From Antilocapra americana (Eukaryota > Chordata > Mammalia > Artiodactyla > Antilocapridae), in NCBI GenBank assembly GCA_007570785.1, contig ML660201.1, forward strand, positions 43,330,595 through 43,394,594: a stretch of 64,000 nt of DNA, in the 5' to 3' direction. The position numbers and the translations under genes are program-made. Shown one piece after another: positions 1-21,282 of this stretch. The notes below the pieces were generated by a model. That model was not told where the DNA came from and did no database searches. It saw only the letters and a program-made list of their open reading frames with translations. Position 1 is the stretch's first letter, and every line of letters begins with the position of its first letter.

Positions 1-717
1 GGAGAAAAACACATTCACATTTGGTCACTCTGCTCTGCCTAAACCCCCTGTGATGGAAGAGTGGGTAGTGTCTGATGCCAAGAGCCTGAACTCACAGGCT
101 CATCCCTCCATTCTTTTCTTCCTTTCATCACTTTTCTGAGTAACCTGCATGTAGCAGGCATCATGTGAGACAAAGACGGCCCAGCCTGTGACCTTGAGCA
201 GCTGCTCATCAGCTAATGGAGGGGGAAACATGGGTGGTACTGATGTTGACGATGCACACTGAGCATCTAACACTAGCACGCGTGCAGGGGGAGCTGACCC
301 TGGCTGGGCTGGGGGGACACTGTCACGGAGGAGCCCACATTCCAGACAGGCCTTAAAAGGCAACAAGGTGGACAAAGGGCTTCCAGGCACAGAAGCACGA
401 GGCACGGAGAAGTTCAGCAAGCTAAACAGTTGGGGATGGGGGCAGAGGAGGAATGGCTGGGAGCTCACGACCAGAAATGTGGCAGACATTGAAGTGTGCA
501 AGTGTTTGGTGCCAGACTTTCACTACTCAACAAAGAAATACCTTCCCCCTCTACCGCCACACACACACAACAGGCGCACGGTCAGCTTTGGGTTTACAAG
601 TGAGTGTACAGAAGCAGGAGGACAGTGCTCAACTACTTTCTTCTTCCTCTGAACCCAGTAATTCAATTTCTTCCACACTCCAGTGTCTTGGCGTGTAGAT
701 CAGGCATTTTCAAGGCA

Positions 718-909
718 CAGTTGACCCTTGAACAATGCGGGTTTGAAATGCGCAGGTCCACATACACACAGATATTTTTCAATCGTAAATCTCACAACAC
801 AACGTGGTCCGTGGTTGGATGAATCCACGGATGCAGGGGAACCTCGGATAAGGAGGGGTAACTCTAAGTTAGACTTGGATTAACCTGTGTGTTGTTCAAA
901 GGTCAAATG
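718..909. mobile_element. Tigger/MER44-like DNA transposon fragment (MITE)
   Basis: The ends are inverted copies: CAGTTGACCCTTGAACAA at 718-735 and its near-complement TTGTTCAAAGGTCAAATG at 892-909. The interior contains the typical phrases 'gggtttgaaatgcgcaggtcca' in part and 'tgaatccacgg'. A TA follows the right end, as expected for TcMar elements; the left flank has diverged. Family name is from memory of the consensus. Confidence 0.75.
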
Positions 910-1719
910 TAGAACCAAGAGCAAAATGTTTAGAGGTCTAAAACGTGGGAACAAAGTGTGGCTCCCTGAAGAAAGGCCCACGGCGGAGGCAGGTAACATA
1001 GTTGACCACGTGTTAGACAGAACACCACACGGGTGGCTTCCAGAAGCACAAAGAAGGAGACAAAGCCCTCCTGGGCAAGAGAATCACTGGAAGATTCCAG
1101 CAGTTGCCCCTCCGGAGAACTGGAGGGAAAGGCCAGGGGAATGAGACTTGGTTCTTACCCACATCAGGGCCCACCTTTCAAAATCCTAGGGCTCCCCGGT
1201 CACTCCAAGTGCGTGAGGTCAATGCCTGATGGGTGGGTCTTCCCGGGGGAGCTGACACAACCCAGTGAACGGCCTGCTTGCTCTGCCCTCACCCCCTTGC
1301 TCTCTGGCCTCTTGACACCTTCCATGCTTGCTGAACCCACACTCCAAACAACTCTCTCCCTGGAGGGATCCCACCTCCCCACCAGGGAAGCTCCCAGCTT
1401 TGTGGGAGGTGGTTCCTACTTCCATCCCCTAGCTTGGCCCTTCCTGCTTATGGAGACTGGGTGATCTCACCTCGCAGAGTCTCAGATCATGTCCCTCTAA
1501 ATATGCTCTCACTCAAGAGGCCCCCTTTACCAGCCAGGCCTTGCAGAGAAAAGAAGTCAGGTTTCTCCACTTGTCAGAATCCTTCCTCCTGCGATGCCTT
1601 CTCACTTCCAGGAAGGACTCTCACCCCACCACCCCACTTCAGGCTATGCTCCACAGAGCAGTGTAGCCTCCAACAGTACCCCCAGGCTCCTGCCTCCTTC
1701 TCTATACCCCATCTCCAGC

Positions 1720-1807
1720 GGATCTTCCCAACCCAGGGATTGAACCCAGATCTCCTGCATTGCAGGCAGACACTTTACCATCTGAGCCACCAGGGAAGCT
1801 CTCTATA
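1720..1807 (-). mobile_element. Bov-tA tRNA-Glu head only, with 17-bp target duplications
   Basis: Read on the minus strand it begins at the 'cttccctggtggctcagatgg' type tRNA-Glu-derived head and stops near 'gttgggaagatc', so the BovB-derived body is absent. It is flanked by identical 17-bp copies of TATACCCCATCTCCAGC at 1703-1719 and 1808-1824, which shows that this short form itself was inserted. The A- and B-box-like parts are present but I do not claim a tRNA gene. Confidence 0.85.
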
Positions 1808-3734
1808 TATACCCCATCTCCAGCTCTGAGGCCTCCACAGTCCTAACCCTCTGCCTGAAAGCACTTCTCTCCCACTGAATCCACCTTCGCCCAGCCCCCA
1901 GCACCCCCTCTGCCTTTGCCAGATGGCACCTACCAGCAGGCACTCTGCCCAGTATTCACTGACTGGTTCCTGAGCGTCAGGGCTGGGTAAGTCTCTAGGG
2001 ACCCTGTGGGTCTGTCAAGTGGGAGCACTGATCCTGGGCGGGACCCGCATGGTGGACAACTTGCAAACTCAGCTGGGTCAAAGGTTGTCTGGACACCCAC
2101 CAGGAGGGCTGTTTTCATGGCCACCCATCGGCCAGCACGCCCCACGACGGCCCCCATCCAGACACCAAGCTGCTACACTGAGGCTCACCTGAGCTAACTT
2201 TACTCTTTGTATTTCTAGGACAAAACAGCTGCAATCCCATCTGTCCTGACAGATGCCAAAAAGTTCTCCCAGAAGGTGTGTCCCTCACCGCGGAGGACAC
2301 AACCCCAGAGGACCCTGTGACTGAGCATTCCAGGAGAGACAAAGACTTTCTGGATTGAAGCTGCTGGGCCAGGTTCCCAGCCTCTGTCTTCCTGGCCATC
2401 TCCCTCACAGAGATTCTTCCTTCAGCTGCCTTTGCAACATGCCTCCTCAGTCCCACTGCCTCCGACGGGGAGGAGGGCCTCGTGGACTTCTCTGTGGAAG
2501 GCCTGGCCTTGGTTTGCTAACACGAAAGAGGAGACAGGAGAGTCAGGGAGCGTTTTAAGAAGAGTTTTGCTTCTTGGTTAAACGACTCTATCTGGCTCCT
2601 CCAGACACACAGTGACAACATAAAATCCATCCGCTTCACACGTACAGCAAAAGTGCCCCTCGAGGGCAGAACTGCTGCTGCTCCCGTCTAAAGATTTCTC
2701 TCACTTCTAATCTGAAGTTGTCTTCTGCTGTGAAAATACCTTGTGGAGGAAAACTACAAAGCAGAACAGTTTCTAACAGAAATCACTCATTTAAACATTC
2801 TGATCTATCAGTACCGATTATAAATTAGCTACTGACTTCCCCTTGGCCCCACCAGCCCATCCACGTGCCACGGAACTCCCCTCCCAGCTTTGGTATCAGC
2901 GGTCCGCGGGACACAGCCACCGACAGCGCACACGCGCAGACATACACGGCCTCACACACACGCCATGGGCAAATGTGCCTTCTTGGAGCTTCATCACCAG
3001 GTGGGGGGAGGACAGGGAGAGGGGATCTGGGAAATGTCCCATAGGTACATTCCGTGTTGCCTGGATCAGGTACATTCAAAGTTCTTATTTTGCAACCTTT
3101 CCATCAGTCCAGACAAACACTGTTCAGAGATGGAAAGGGCAGAGGGACACAAACCAAAAGCTCAAAGGAAATCCAGACGAGTTTGGGAGGGGAGGAAATG
3201 TGTATGTATGGAGATATGGACAAGTCACAGGAAAGAGCATCTGGCCATGCAGAAGTGCCAAATCTGACCCCACTGCAATCACCCTGATGAGCCACTTACA
3301 AGTGTCCTTTCTTTTTGGTCCACAAAGATCTGATAAAGATGGTATAGAAATTAATTTGAATTAAAGAAAGGAACAGTTCTGAATTAGAACCCCACTGAAG
3401 TATGGAGTATGTGAAACCGTCATTTCATAATCCAGGTCTTACTTAGATCAGTATTGTCAGATACTTTCCATACCAATGAACAAATACTGGGGGGGTCATT
3501 AAACTCATTCTCTAACTTGGATGGGTGGAAGGTTTGCCAGTAAAGAAACTGAGGGTCAGATGTCCCAGAGTTGAGCCTGGATCTGCTTCTCCATCTAGAG
3601 TTTTAGGACAAGGGAACGTCTCTGCTGGCTGAGGAGGACGGTAGGGCCAGTGACAGTCCTGGCATGTCTACAGCATGGGGCTCCATGCCAGGCCAGGCGT
3701 TCCTGTAAGCATGGCACACAGAGCGATTCTTACT

Positions 3735-3880
3735 CCTCTAAACCATGCTATGAAACAGGACTGCTAGTTTCATAATGAGGACATTTCATGGATGAGGAAA
3801 TGGGAGTCACAGAGAAGAGAAGTCACTCGCTTGGGGATGTGAATCCAGTCTGCTTCCAGACTTGTGCATCTTTTTCCACA
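3735..3880. repeat. MIR-like SINE fragment
   Basis: It contains a 'ttcatggatgaggaaatgggagtcacagagaag' type segment followed by 'aagtcactcgcttgg', the pattern of the MIR core region. Edges are approximate. Confidence 0.5.
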
Positions 3881-4493
3881 CTGTCCTATCTGTCCCTTAC
3901 ACTACACACACTGACAACGGTGGACTGGATGCACAGCCTCCTAAAGGGGACATAATATGCAGAGCAGTCCGACACAGTTTAAAATGCATGCCTTGTTTCA
4001 TCTTAAAGTGAAGAGAAATTTTTCTAAATCAAACAAACGAAACATGGTATATGGCTCTGAGAGGTCTGCAGCTGGTTGAATTTCCCATAAAAGGTGAAAA
4101 AGATGCTGTAGACCAAGAACAAAGAAAACTGAAGTTTTTATGCTGGAAATCTAAAAGTAACATCAGGGCAGAATTATATCTGATGGTTTCTGTGAAAGCA
4201 ATGTCTTCAATGCTCAAGTAAGGAGGTGAGTTTCTCTGAGACAGTGTGATGCATGCTCTTCTAGACACAGAAAATCCGGTTTCAAAACAATCTTCTTTGT
4301 GTACATTCCTAAATTCTCTCTTCTTTTTCTCAGAATTGTTTTTATGAGGTTTTGTTTTCGCACATTTATTTTCCCCTGTGTACATAGATGCCCTTATCAG
4401 GTGATAACCTAGTTAACAGCCAGAACCATTCAGCATAATCCAGAAACACAAGACTAACAGGAAGTGAGCGACAGCCCTTGATGAGTGACTTCA

Positions 4494-6155
<1,662 letters not shown>

Positions 6156-6231
6156 CTACTGGGAAGGACCACGGATGACGGGAAACCACCACAGCAACCC
6201 CCAAGGGTACCACTCAGCATCACTGACAATG

Positions 6232-6365
6232 GACCCCAAGATCCATCACCTCATCCGCGCCTCACAGCAGCCTTGGAGGGTAAGTGGAGCAGCCTGTGTG
6301 ATTTCATTTCACTTATTAAAAGACTGAGGTCCTGTAGTGTATTAAGCACAGATGCAAGGCCTCGA
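6232..6365. repeat. MIR-like SINE fragment
   Basis: The order 'ccatcacctcatccgcgcctcacagcagcc' to 'attaaaagactgaggtcc' resembles a degraded MIR. Boundaries and family are uncertain. Confidence 0.35.
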
Positions 6366-7569
6366 CCCGCATCTCTACCTGCCCTTCCTCAATGCTGGTG
6401 GAATTCTCCTGCCCAAGAAAAGAAGCCAAGTAATGAGAGGCAAGGAAATCCTCAAGAATCAGAGGGGCTGGGCTGATTCCCTGAGACTGGAGATCCCTGG
6501 CTGCTCCAGGAGGGACCCACATGAGACATCTCCCAGGAGAACGAGGGTGCTAACTGTGAGCATCTAGTGGTGAGTGAGCTGAGTGTCTGCTGAGAACTTC
6601 TGAGGCTCAGGAGCTCAATGAGTTCATCTCAGAACCCCAGGACGTGGTCTATGATGACAGTCAGGGCACTGCCCCGGGCACTCACGCCGGGCCGTGACTA
6701 GTCCGCCACGTGCAGCCGGCATGAAGGAACCTCCAGCCCCGAGAGCCTTCAGCTCAGCATCAGACCCTCCTGGTTCCTTGGCTCTCACTGACCCCTATTC
6801 TCAGCTCTGTCTCTGGATTTTGACTTCAGACAAGCTCTCTCCATCCAAGGCCTGGCTCCGCGGTGACCTCACGTGCTGCCTCTTGGGACCCCTGATCGGA
6901 GCCTCTTTGGGACCTTGTGGTAACCTAGTTTGAGCTTGACTGCTGCTCGGGTCCTGCCCTGATGTTCCTCTTCCCTGGCGGTGGTCAGGAGGATGAAGAG
7001 CTGGGCCAGGCCTCCCTCAGACTGTTGGCTGATATGATCTGCAGGCGTACCCGACAAGGAGAGTGACATCTCCCTGCAAACCTGGCGGTCCTCGTGTTTC
7101 CCCTGGCGGGGATGCTGCAGCCCGAGACAGACGGCCTCGCTGCGCACGGCCACTTCCCCCCAGGAAGCCTGGGCTGGCAGATGACCCTAGCTCACTATGT
7201 AATCATCAGAGATGGCTACTGATAGAGGGCCTGGGGGAAACTCCCGTAACACAATCTCCATCTCACAGACTACTTTCGGGGCTGAAAGTTAACTCATTAA
7301 TGTCCTCAATTTAAAAGAGATAAGGGAGCTAACCCAGACAGGAGGGAGGACGCGCCCACAGTCACAGGAGCAGGTTCAGGGAGAATAGGAGCAGACCCAG
7401 TCTCCCAGCCCTCTCTCGTCATCAAGCGAGCAGAGCCAAAGGCCCCCGTGTCTGTCAGCTTGGTTAAAGGAGGTGCAGGGTCAAGGGAGAGTGATGCCAG
7501 TGCAATCTTGGTCTCAAGGTTAAAGTTAACAACTTTCCCTGTGGTTTGAGAGGGTACTTCCTTCTAAGT

Positions 7570-7787
7570 CAGTGGTTCTCAACCAGGGGACATTTGACAA
7601 GGTCTGAAGATGTTTTTGGTTGTCACCAAAAACGGTGCAGAATCGGGGGCGGGGGCGGGGGAGGTGCAGAAGGTGCTACTGGAATCTGGTGGTTAGAGGC
7701 CAGTGATGCTTCTAAACCATGCACAGGAAGCACAACAAAGAATTATGCAGCCTCCAGCGTCAACAGAGCCAAGGTTGAGAAGATTCA
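7570..7787 (+). mobile_element. MER5A (hAT-Charlie) non-autonomous DNA transposon
   Basis: It starts with CAGTGGTTCTCAACCAGGGG, contains 'acatttttggttgtcac'-like, 'ggtgctactgg' and 'ctggtggttagaggcca' segments, and ends near AAGGTTGAGAAGATT, the inverted form of the start. An insertion of G-rich sequence (7645-7663) is not part of the usual element. Name from memory of the consensus. Confidence 0.85.
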
Positions 7788-8148
7788 AGGCTATGCCCCG
7801 CCAGGGACTGTGCGCGTCTCAGGGGGTGCTCTCTGTCCCCGGGCCATACCACCCTGCATGACTCTGAGCTGCCACAGGTAGGTCATGACCACACAAGGCA
7901 GCCAAGGTATTCTGGCTTCTCACCCACATGTGGGGGTAAATTTAAAAATTACAGCCTCATCTGTCTCTGGGAAACTAACTCTTAACACTGATGACTCAGA
8001 CTGGCCAAGAGTGTGCTCTGAGCAGGGCCTGAGCCCCGGGGCAGAGAGCAGGTGGGCACCCTGCTCTGCACGTGGGGAAAGGCATCAAAAGAGAAATCAG
8101 TCCTCTTTAGCTCAAGGGATGGAAGCCCAAACAGTGTGTGACTTTAAC

Positions 8149-8350
8149 CTGATTTTTGTCCAGCTCACAGTTCTTATACTCTTTCTCTCCCTGCTCCTGA
8201 AACGTGACGATGACAAAGCCCACGAAGATGTTCATCATGAAGAATGCGACGATGATGATGTAGATGATGAAGAAGATGGAGATCTCTACGCGGTAGTTGT
8301 AGATGGGACCCACGTTCTCTCCGTTCGAGTCGATGGCTTTGTACAGCAAC
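8149..8350 (-). CDS. CACNA1D: CACNA1D exon 28 (post-pore segment and IIIS6)
   Basis: A 202-nt exon (starts phase 2, ends phase 0). It begins [20 protein letters not shown], then the IIIS6 helix [20 protein letters not shown] and [29 protein letters not shown]6 lines the inner pore and, with IIIS5 and IVS6, forms the dihydropyridine site; the [11 protein letters not shown] residues used by that site are intact. Donor CAG|gttaaa is weaker than its neighbours. The plus strand here gives a highly acidic open frame that is only an antisense shadow. Confidence 0.98.
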
Positions 8351-8964
8351 CTGGAGAGCAGAGGACCAGTCAGCACCAGCCCCGCTGCCTTCTGAGTGCC
8401 TCTGGGGGCACTGACAGCGGGACCCCTCACTAGGAGCCCACCTCAAGTCCCCTGGATACACGGTGGTGCCCCAGGAAGCCTCCTGAGCATCAAGCCAGGC
8501 AGCCCAGCACCTGGGGGAGGAGGGAGCACCTGGGATGTAGTTGTCGACTGATTGCTCTGAGGACCAAGAAAGAGTTTACAAGTATTAAATACTCTCCCTT
8601 CTGGTCACAGACAGAAGAGAGGAAGGACATCACATGGAAGTCTTTGGCGGAACTGAAAGCTATAAACACAAGAGCACAAGTAAGCAGCCAGGGCAATTCC
8701 AAAGAACTATAAGAGGTTCTCCAAACTGAAACAGGCACTACAGTGAAATGTGTGCCAAGTGGAGCTCTGATCAGAAGGAGGGGAAATTACTGCAGAAGTA
8801 ATTTCAATGGAATTCAACCTCCATTCTAACGCAGATGCAGCCTTTCTGAGCACTAACCACGTGCTGCCCTGGGCTGGATGCTTGCACATCCATCTGGAAA
8901 GGTGGACATACTGCAGTCTGTCTTACTTCTGTAAGACCTTCTGCTCAGGGAGGGGTCTCAGTGT

Positions 8965-8990
8965 CCAAGGTCAAGGTCAAGGTCAAGGTT
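8965..8990 (+). promoter_or_regulatory. Tandem AAGGTCA array: overlapping NR5A/ERR-type half-sites
   Basis: Three AAGGTC units plus AAGGTT follow head to tail. They give CCAAGGTCA at 8965 and TCAAGGTCA at 8971 and 8977. TCAAGGTCA is the extended half-site bound by monomeric NR5A1 (SF-1) and estrogen-related receptors. The motif is seen directly; binding or enhancer function is inference, and a chance hexamer microsatellite is equally possible. Confidence 0.4.
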
Positions 8991-9012
8991 CCGGGAGGGG
9001 GGGGGGAGGGGG
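8991..9012 (+). repeat. G-rich tract, possible G-quadruplex
   Basis: A near-uninterrupted G run (GGGA, about ten G, A, five G) directly follows the AAGGTC array. On the transcribed RNA it is C-rich, so any quadruplex would form on the non-template DNA strand of the gene's opposite side, not in the transcript. Confidence 0.5.
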
Positions 9013-10048
9013 CAGAGTCAGAGTGGAGCCTGCCCCAAACTCGTTCATTTTCCTACCATCCCTGGTGGCAGCCGCCATCAGATTTGCTAAAGTGCCATGT
9101 TTAAAATCTGAGGCCTCAGCCAGTGCCTCTGGAGAGTGCAGGCTCTCACCCCATGCTCGCCTCCTCCCAGGGCCAAGCCCCAGCAGACTGTCCTTTCACT
9201 CTGCAGGCACTCCAGCATCCAGGGAGTCCTGCCAGCCCGTCTACCCTGCATAGCTCCTCTGGGCACGACCACTTGACATGCAGAACGCCATCAATGTGTG
9301 TATATTCTGGTGGCAGGGGCTGGGGTGCCATCAGAGAGCAGAGAACAAGAAAGGTGTAAGAGACTCTCCTTTTGTATTCTACCTCCTTCCCTTTTTCTTA
9401 CTCCACCCGTCAGAACCCAAGTCATGCCTCAGGGCCCTGTGCTGCATGTCACTGATGCACCAGGCCTCTCTTGCCTGGCTTGTCTGAGGACACTGACTAG
9501 ATGCAGGCTTTGAAGCGGGGAACTGTGTCTAGACAGCTCTGTTTCTTCCACGGGGCTTAATATAGTGTGTTGCAGCAAGCTGATATCAAGAGCACACTTC
9601 ATGAATGACCGAGTGCATCAATGAAAGACGTGACACACTAGGACGTATTAGGACTCGCAGTGAACGAACAAACATCTGGAACACTATCAAGGGCCTCTTT
9701 AGGACAGCGTAATGGCAGCTTAACTGATGGGGTGACACAGGGGCTGGCTTGAAAAATGCCTCTGGGGACTCCCCATTCCCATCGAGGGATGTCCCCCTCA
9801 CCCCATCCCAGCTTCTCAAATCTGAGAGTCTGGACAGCTGCCCATAGAGGTGAACCATTCACCGAATCAGACAGAGGGGGCCTGTGCATCAGGAAGTGAC
9901 TGCTAAGTGGCCCAAAGTTACAAAGTTGGAGAAGAGGCCTGCAAAGCTGCAGAAAAGCAGCAGGACTCGCTCCAGGAGAGACAGCTCAGCCCAGAGTGCC
10001 TTCGAAGCAGCAGGGGCGTCCCTAGGAGACACACAGTCCTGGTACTCA

Positions 10049-10243
<195 letters not shown>

Positions 10244-11366
10244 TCACCGCCCCAATCCCTCCCTCCCGGTACCATCACGCTCGGTCCACAGCCAAGCCAC
10301 AGGTCTAAGCACAGCACAGGCTTCCCTTCTTTGCATCCTGGCCTGGGTTTAGTCTACTCTATGGTTCAAATAACCAGTTAAATGAGTATTCTCCAGAGCG
10401 GCCATGCAGACACCTAGTATATGCCTGATCACAAAGGAGAACTACTGAACAAGAACCATCCCTCCTACAATGGGCTCCAAGTGTGCAATGAAGAACCAAG
10501 AGCTTTGGCCATGTGGAATTCCATAGCTCTGGGAAATAAGCTCAGGCATCCTCTTATCTCTGTCTTAGTTTTAATCGAATTCCTTTCCTGATATTAACAA
10601 TATTTCCAGTTTTCTTTCCAAAAGAATTCTATAATTGCTGGCACACAGTATTTTTCATACAATTTAACTTCTGGAAGGGTTCCAGCATCTTTGTTTCACA
10701 GATGAGGAGGCTGACATAGTGACGGAAGGGAAGGCTTCCGTCCTGTCACCTCCAAGGGCACCCCTCAACCCACAGTGTGAACGGAGCCCCCGAAGCCTAC
10801 AGCCATAGTCACAAGGCAGTCAGATAACTCTCTGGGAGCACTGACTGCTGAAAAGAAATGCCCAGTGAACCCCAGTGCAAGCAGCCCAGCCTTGGCTGGT
10901 GACATCTCAGGACAGGGACACAAGGGCATCTACGCTAAGGTCTCAGCACTTCAGGCTGTGGTTTCTGGGCCTGCCTTTGGAGTCATGCGGATGAGCTGGG
11001 GTAAGAGGAATGAGCATTTACCACCTGCTCTCTCCTGTCACCACTACTGTGAAGGAAAAGGAGACCAAAATGCAGGTGAGGGGAGTAAGTGGGGAGAGGC
11101 AGCCTGGGACGTGTCAGCTGAGGGGGCCAGATCCTGGACTCCGGCAGGTTGAGCTCTGAGTTTTGGTTTGAGGACAAACTTGGATACATGGCTGTAGGGA
11201 GAGCTAATTGTTATTTTAGGTTTTAGTGCCCACCCCTCAGTTTACTAATTCTGTAGCAAACATCAAAAGTCATCTGTCCATTCGCTCTCTTTTTTAAAAT
11301 ATAAGGAATCTTTGCTTCTTTTCTTTTTAAAAACCAAAAAAACCCACAAAAAAAACAAACCATTCT

Positions 11367-11492
11367 ATTTATTTGGCTGCACCAGGTCTTGGTTGCAGCA
11401 TGTGGGATCTAGTTCACTGACCAGGGATCGAACCTGAGCCCCCCGCATTGGGAGTGTGGAGTCTTAGCACTGGGGAAGACAGGGAACTCCCC
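11367..11492 (-). mobile_element. CHR-type cetartiodactyl tRNA SINE
   Basis: Read on the minus strand it has the 'gggagttccctg ... cagtgctaagactc' head, 'ggttcgatccctggtcagtgaac' in part, and ends with the 'gcagccaaataaa' tail followed by A/T-rich sequence. Edges are approximate. Confidence 0.75.
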
Positions 11493-11764
11493 GTGTGTCC
11501 TTTCTTGAGGGGCGATCAAAAGCTTCAGAACTGGACTGAGGCGTCGCTCCTGCCACAACAGGATTGCATGAAATGCCGCTGAACTGTGCAGTCTGAAGAG
11601 GTTGATTTTATGTTCTGTGGATTTCACCTCAAAACCAACCTCTCCATCTTTCCAGCTACAAGCTGAGCTCTCAGGACTCTGGTCCTCTACAACAAAACCT
11701 TCAGAGACACTCATATGAACACATCGCTATCTGGTCTTCCAAATTCCCCACTCCCTGCAGGAAA

Positions 11765-11967
11765 GGCTTCCTGAGCAGCTCAGTGATAAATAATCTGTCT
11801 GCCAATGCAAGAGATATGAGTTCAACCCCTGGTCTGGGAAGATCCCCTGGAGAAGGAAATGACAACCCACTCCAGTGTTCTTGTCTGGAGAATCCCCTGG
11901 ACAGAGGAGACTGGCAGGCTACAGTCCCCGGGATGGCAGAGTCTGACCTAGTGACTGAACAGCAACG
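11765..11967 (+). mobile_element. Bov-tA SINE close to the exon 26 donor
   Basis: A near-full-length element: 'ggcttcctgagcagctcag' head, 'gggaagatcccctggagaag', 'ccactccagtgttcttgtctgg' and the BovB-like tail 'tagtgactgaacagcaac'. Its end lies about 17 nt from exon 26, inside the first part of intron 26 of the minus-strand gene. Confidence 0.9.
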
Positions 11968-11983
11968 CTGCTCAGGACACTCA

Positions 11984-12899
<916 letters not shown>

Positions 12900-12987
12900 C
12901 TTAAGTCCTTTTGCTCTGTTGATGGCCCTGAGTGGCCTCAGGACCCTTAGGACCCTCAGAATCTTCACAACAGAAATGGCACTGGAT
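12900..12987 (-). CDS. CACNA1D: CACNA1D exon 24 (IIIS4 voltage sensor)
   Basis: An 88-nt exon (phase 2 in, phase 0 out) encoding [20 protein letters not shown] and AINRAKGLK. The K/R residues at every third position (K-R-R-R-R) are the IIIS4 gating charges, all present. The preceding strong pyrimidine tract (gctctttcccttag on the minus strand) marks the acceptor; donor is AAG|gtttgg. Confidence 0.98.
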
Positions 12988-17317
<4,330 letters not shown>

Positions 17318-17377
17318 CTTTAAAATGATCTCAAATGCAAAAGTACCAGTGAAGACATAATCTGCATAACCTAGCAT
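17318..17377 (-). CDS. CACNA1D: CACNA1D exon 22A (alternative IIIS2)
   Basis: A 60-nt exon (20 codons, phase 0/0) encoding MLGYADYVFTG-TFAFEIILK, bounded by accttccag|ATGC and AAG|gtaaca. It is a second version of the IIIS2 helix, the same length as exon 22 and about half identical; the S2 glutamate (FEI) and the final ILK are kept. L-type channel genes are known to choose one of two IIIS2 exons. Using both would add 20 residues in frame and spoil the sensor, so the choice must be exclusive. Which tissues use this form cannot be told from sequence. Confidence 0.9.
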
Positions 17378-17457
17378 CTGGAAGGTAAACAAAGAATTGC
17401 CAGCGTTATTGCTACTGTGGCGTTAGAGTACGCAAGGATCCATGCAAAAGCCGTTAC
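17378..17457 (-). other. CACNA1D: 80-nt intron between exons 22 and 22A
   Basis: Minus-strand order: donor gtaacgg, a good branch-point match CTCTAAC with its A at 17423 (35 nt from the donor, 45 nt from the acceptor), a weaker ATAAC with A at 17406 (52 nt from the donor), then gtttaccttccag. Very short donor-to-branch spacing is a known way of making neighbouring exons mutually exclusive; here that is inference. Confidence 0.7.
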
Positions 17458-17517
17458 CTTCAACAGGATTTCAACAGTAAAGATGGCTGTGAAAGCATAG
17501 TCAAAGTAACCCAGTAT
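17458..17517 (-). CDS. CACNA1D: CACNA1D exon 22 (main IIIS2)
   Basis: A 60-nt exon (20 codons, phase 0/0) encoding ILGYFDYAFTA-IFTVEILLK, the IIIS2 helix of the commonly reported Cav1.3 form. Acceptor is gccttgcag|ATACTG; donor is AAG|gtaacg. It is followed by exon 22A after only 80 nt, and joins exon 23 (MTTFGAF) in phase. The glutamate of FTVEIL is the S2 acidic residue of the domain III voltage sensor. Confidence 0.97.
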
Positions 17518-21151
<3,634 letters not shown>

Positions 21152-21155
21152 CTAC

Positions 21156-21282
21156 GGGAATTCCCTGGCACTCAAGTGGTTAGGATTCTGCGCTCTCACT
21201 GCCAAGGGCCAGGGTTTGATCCCTGGTCAGGGAGCTAAACTCCCAGAAGCCTCGTGGTATTGCCACCCCAAGCCCCCAAAAG
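21156..21282 (+). mobile_element. CHR-type cetartiodactyl tRNA SINE
   Basis: It starts GGGAATTCCCTGGCACTCAA, continues 'gtggttaggattctgcgctctcactgcc' in part, then 'gggtttgatccctggtcagggag', and ends in a short A-rich tail after 'gccaccccaagc'. Confidence 0.85.

Noticed and set aside
1720..1807. Possible tRNA gene
   Set aside because: The tRNA-like sequence is a SINE head with target duplications, and Bov-tA heads do not keep a functional cloverleaf.
2843..3364. Plus-strand 173-codon frame
   Set aside because: No recognisable domain, overlapped by equally long frames in other phases, intronic; chance is the simplest reading.
7885..8433. Plus-strand 182-codon frame with a very acidic stretch ([11 protein letters not shown])
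   Set aside because: It is the antisense of exon 28; the acidity comes from complementing codons of the IIIS6 helix.
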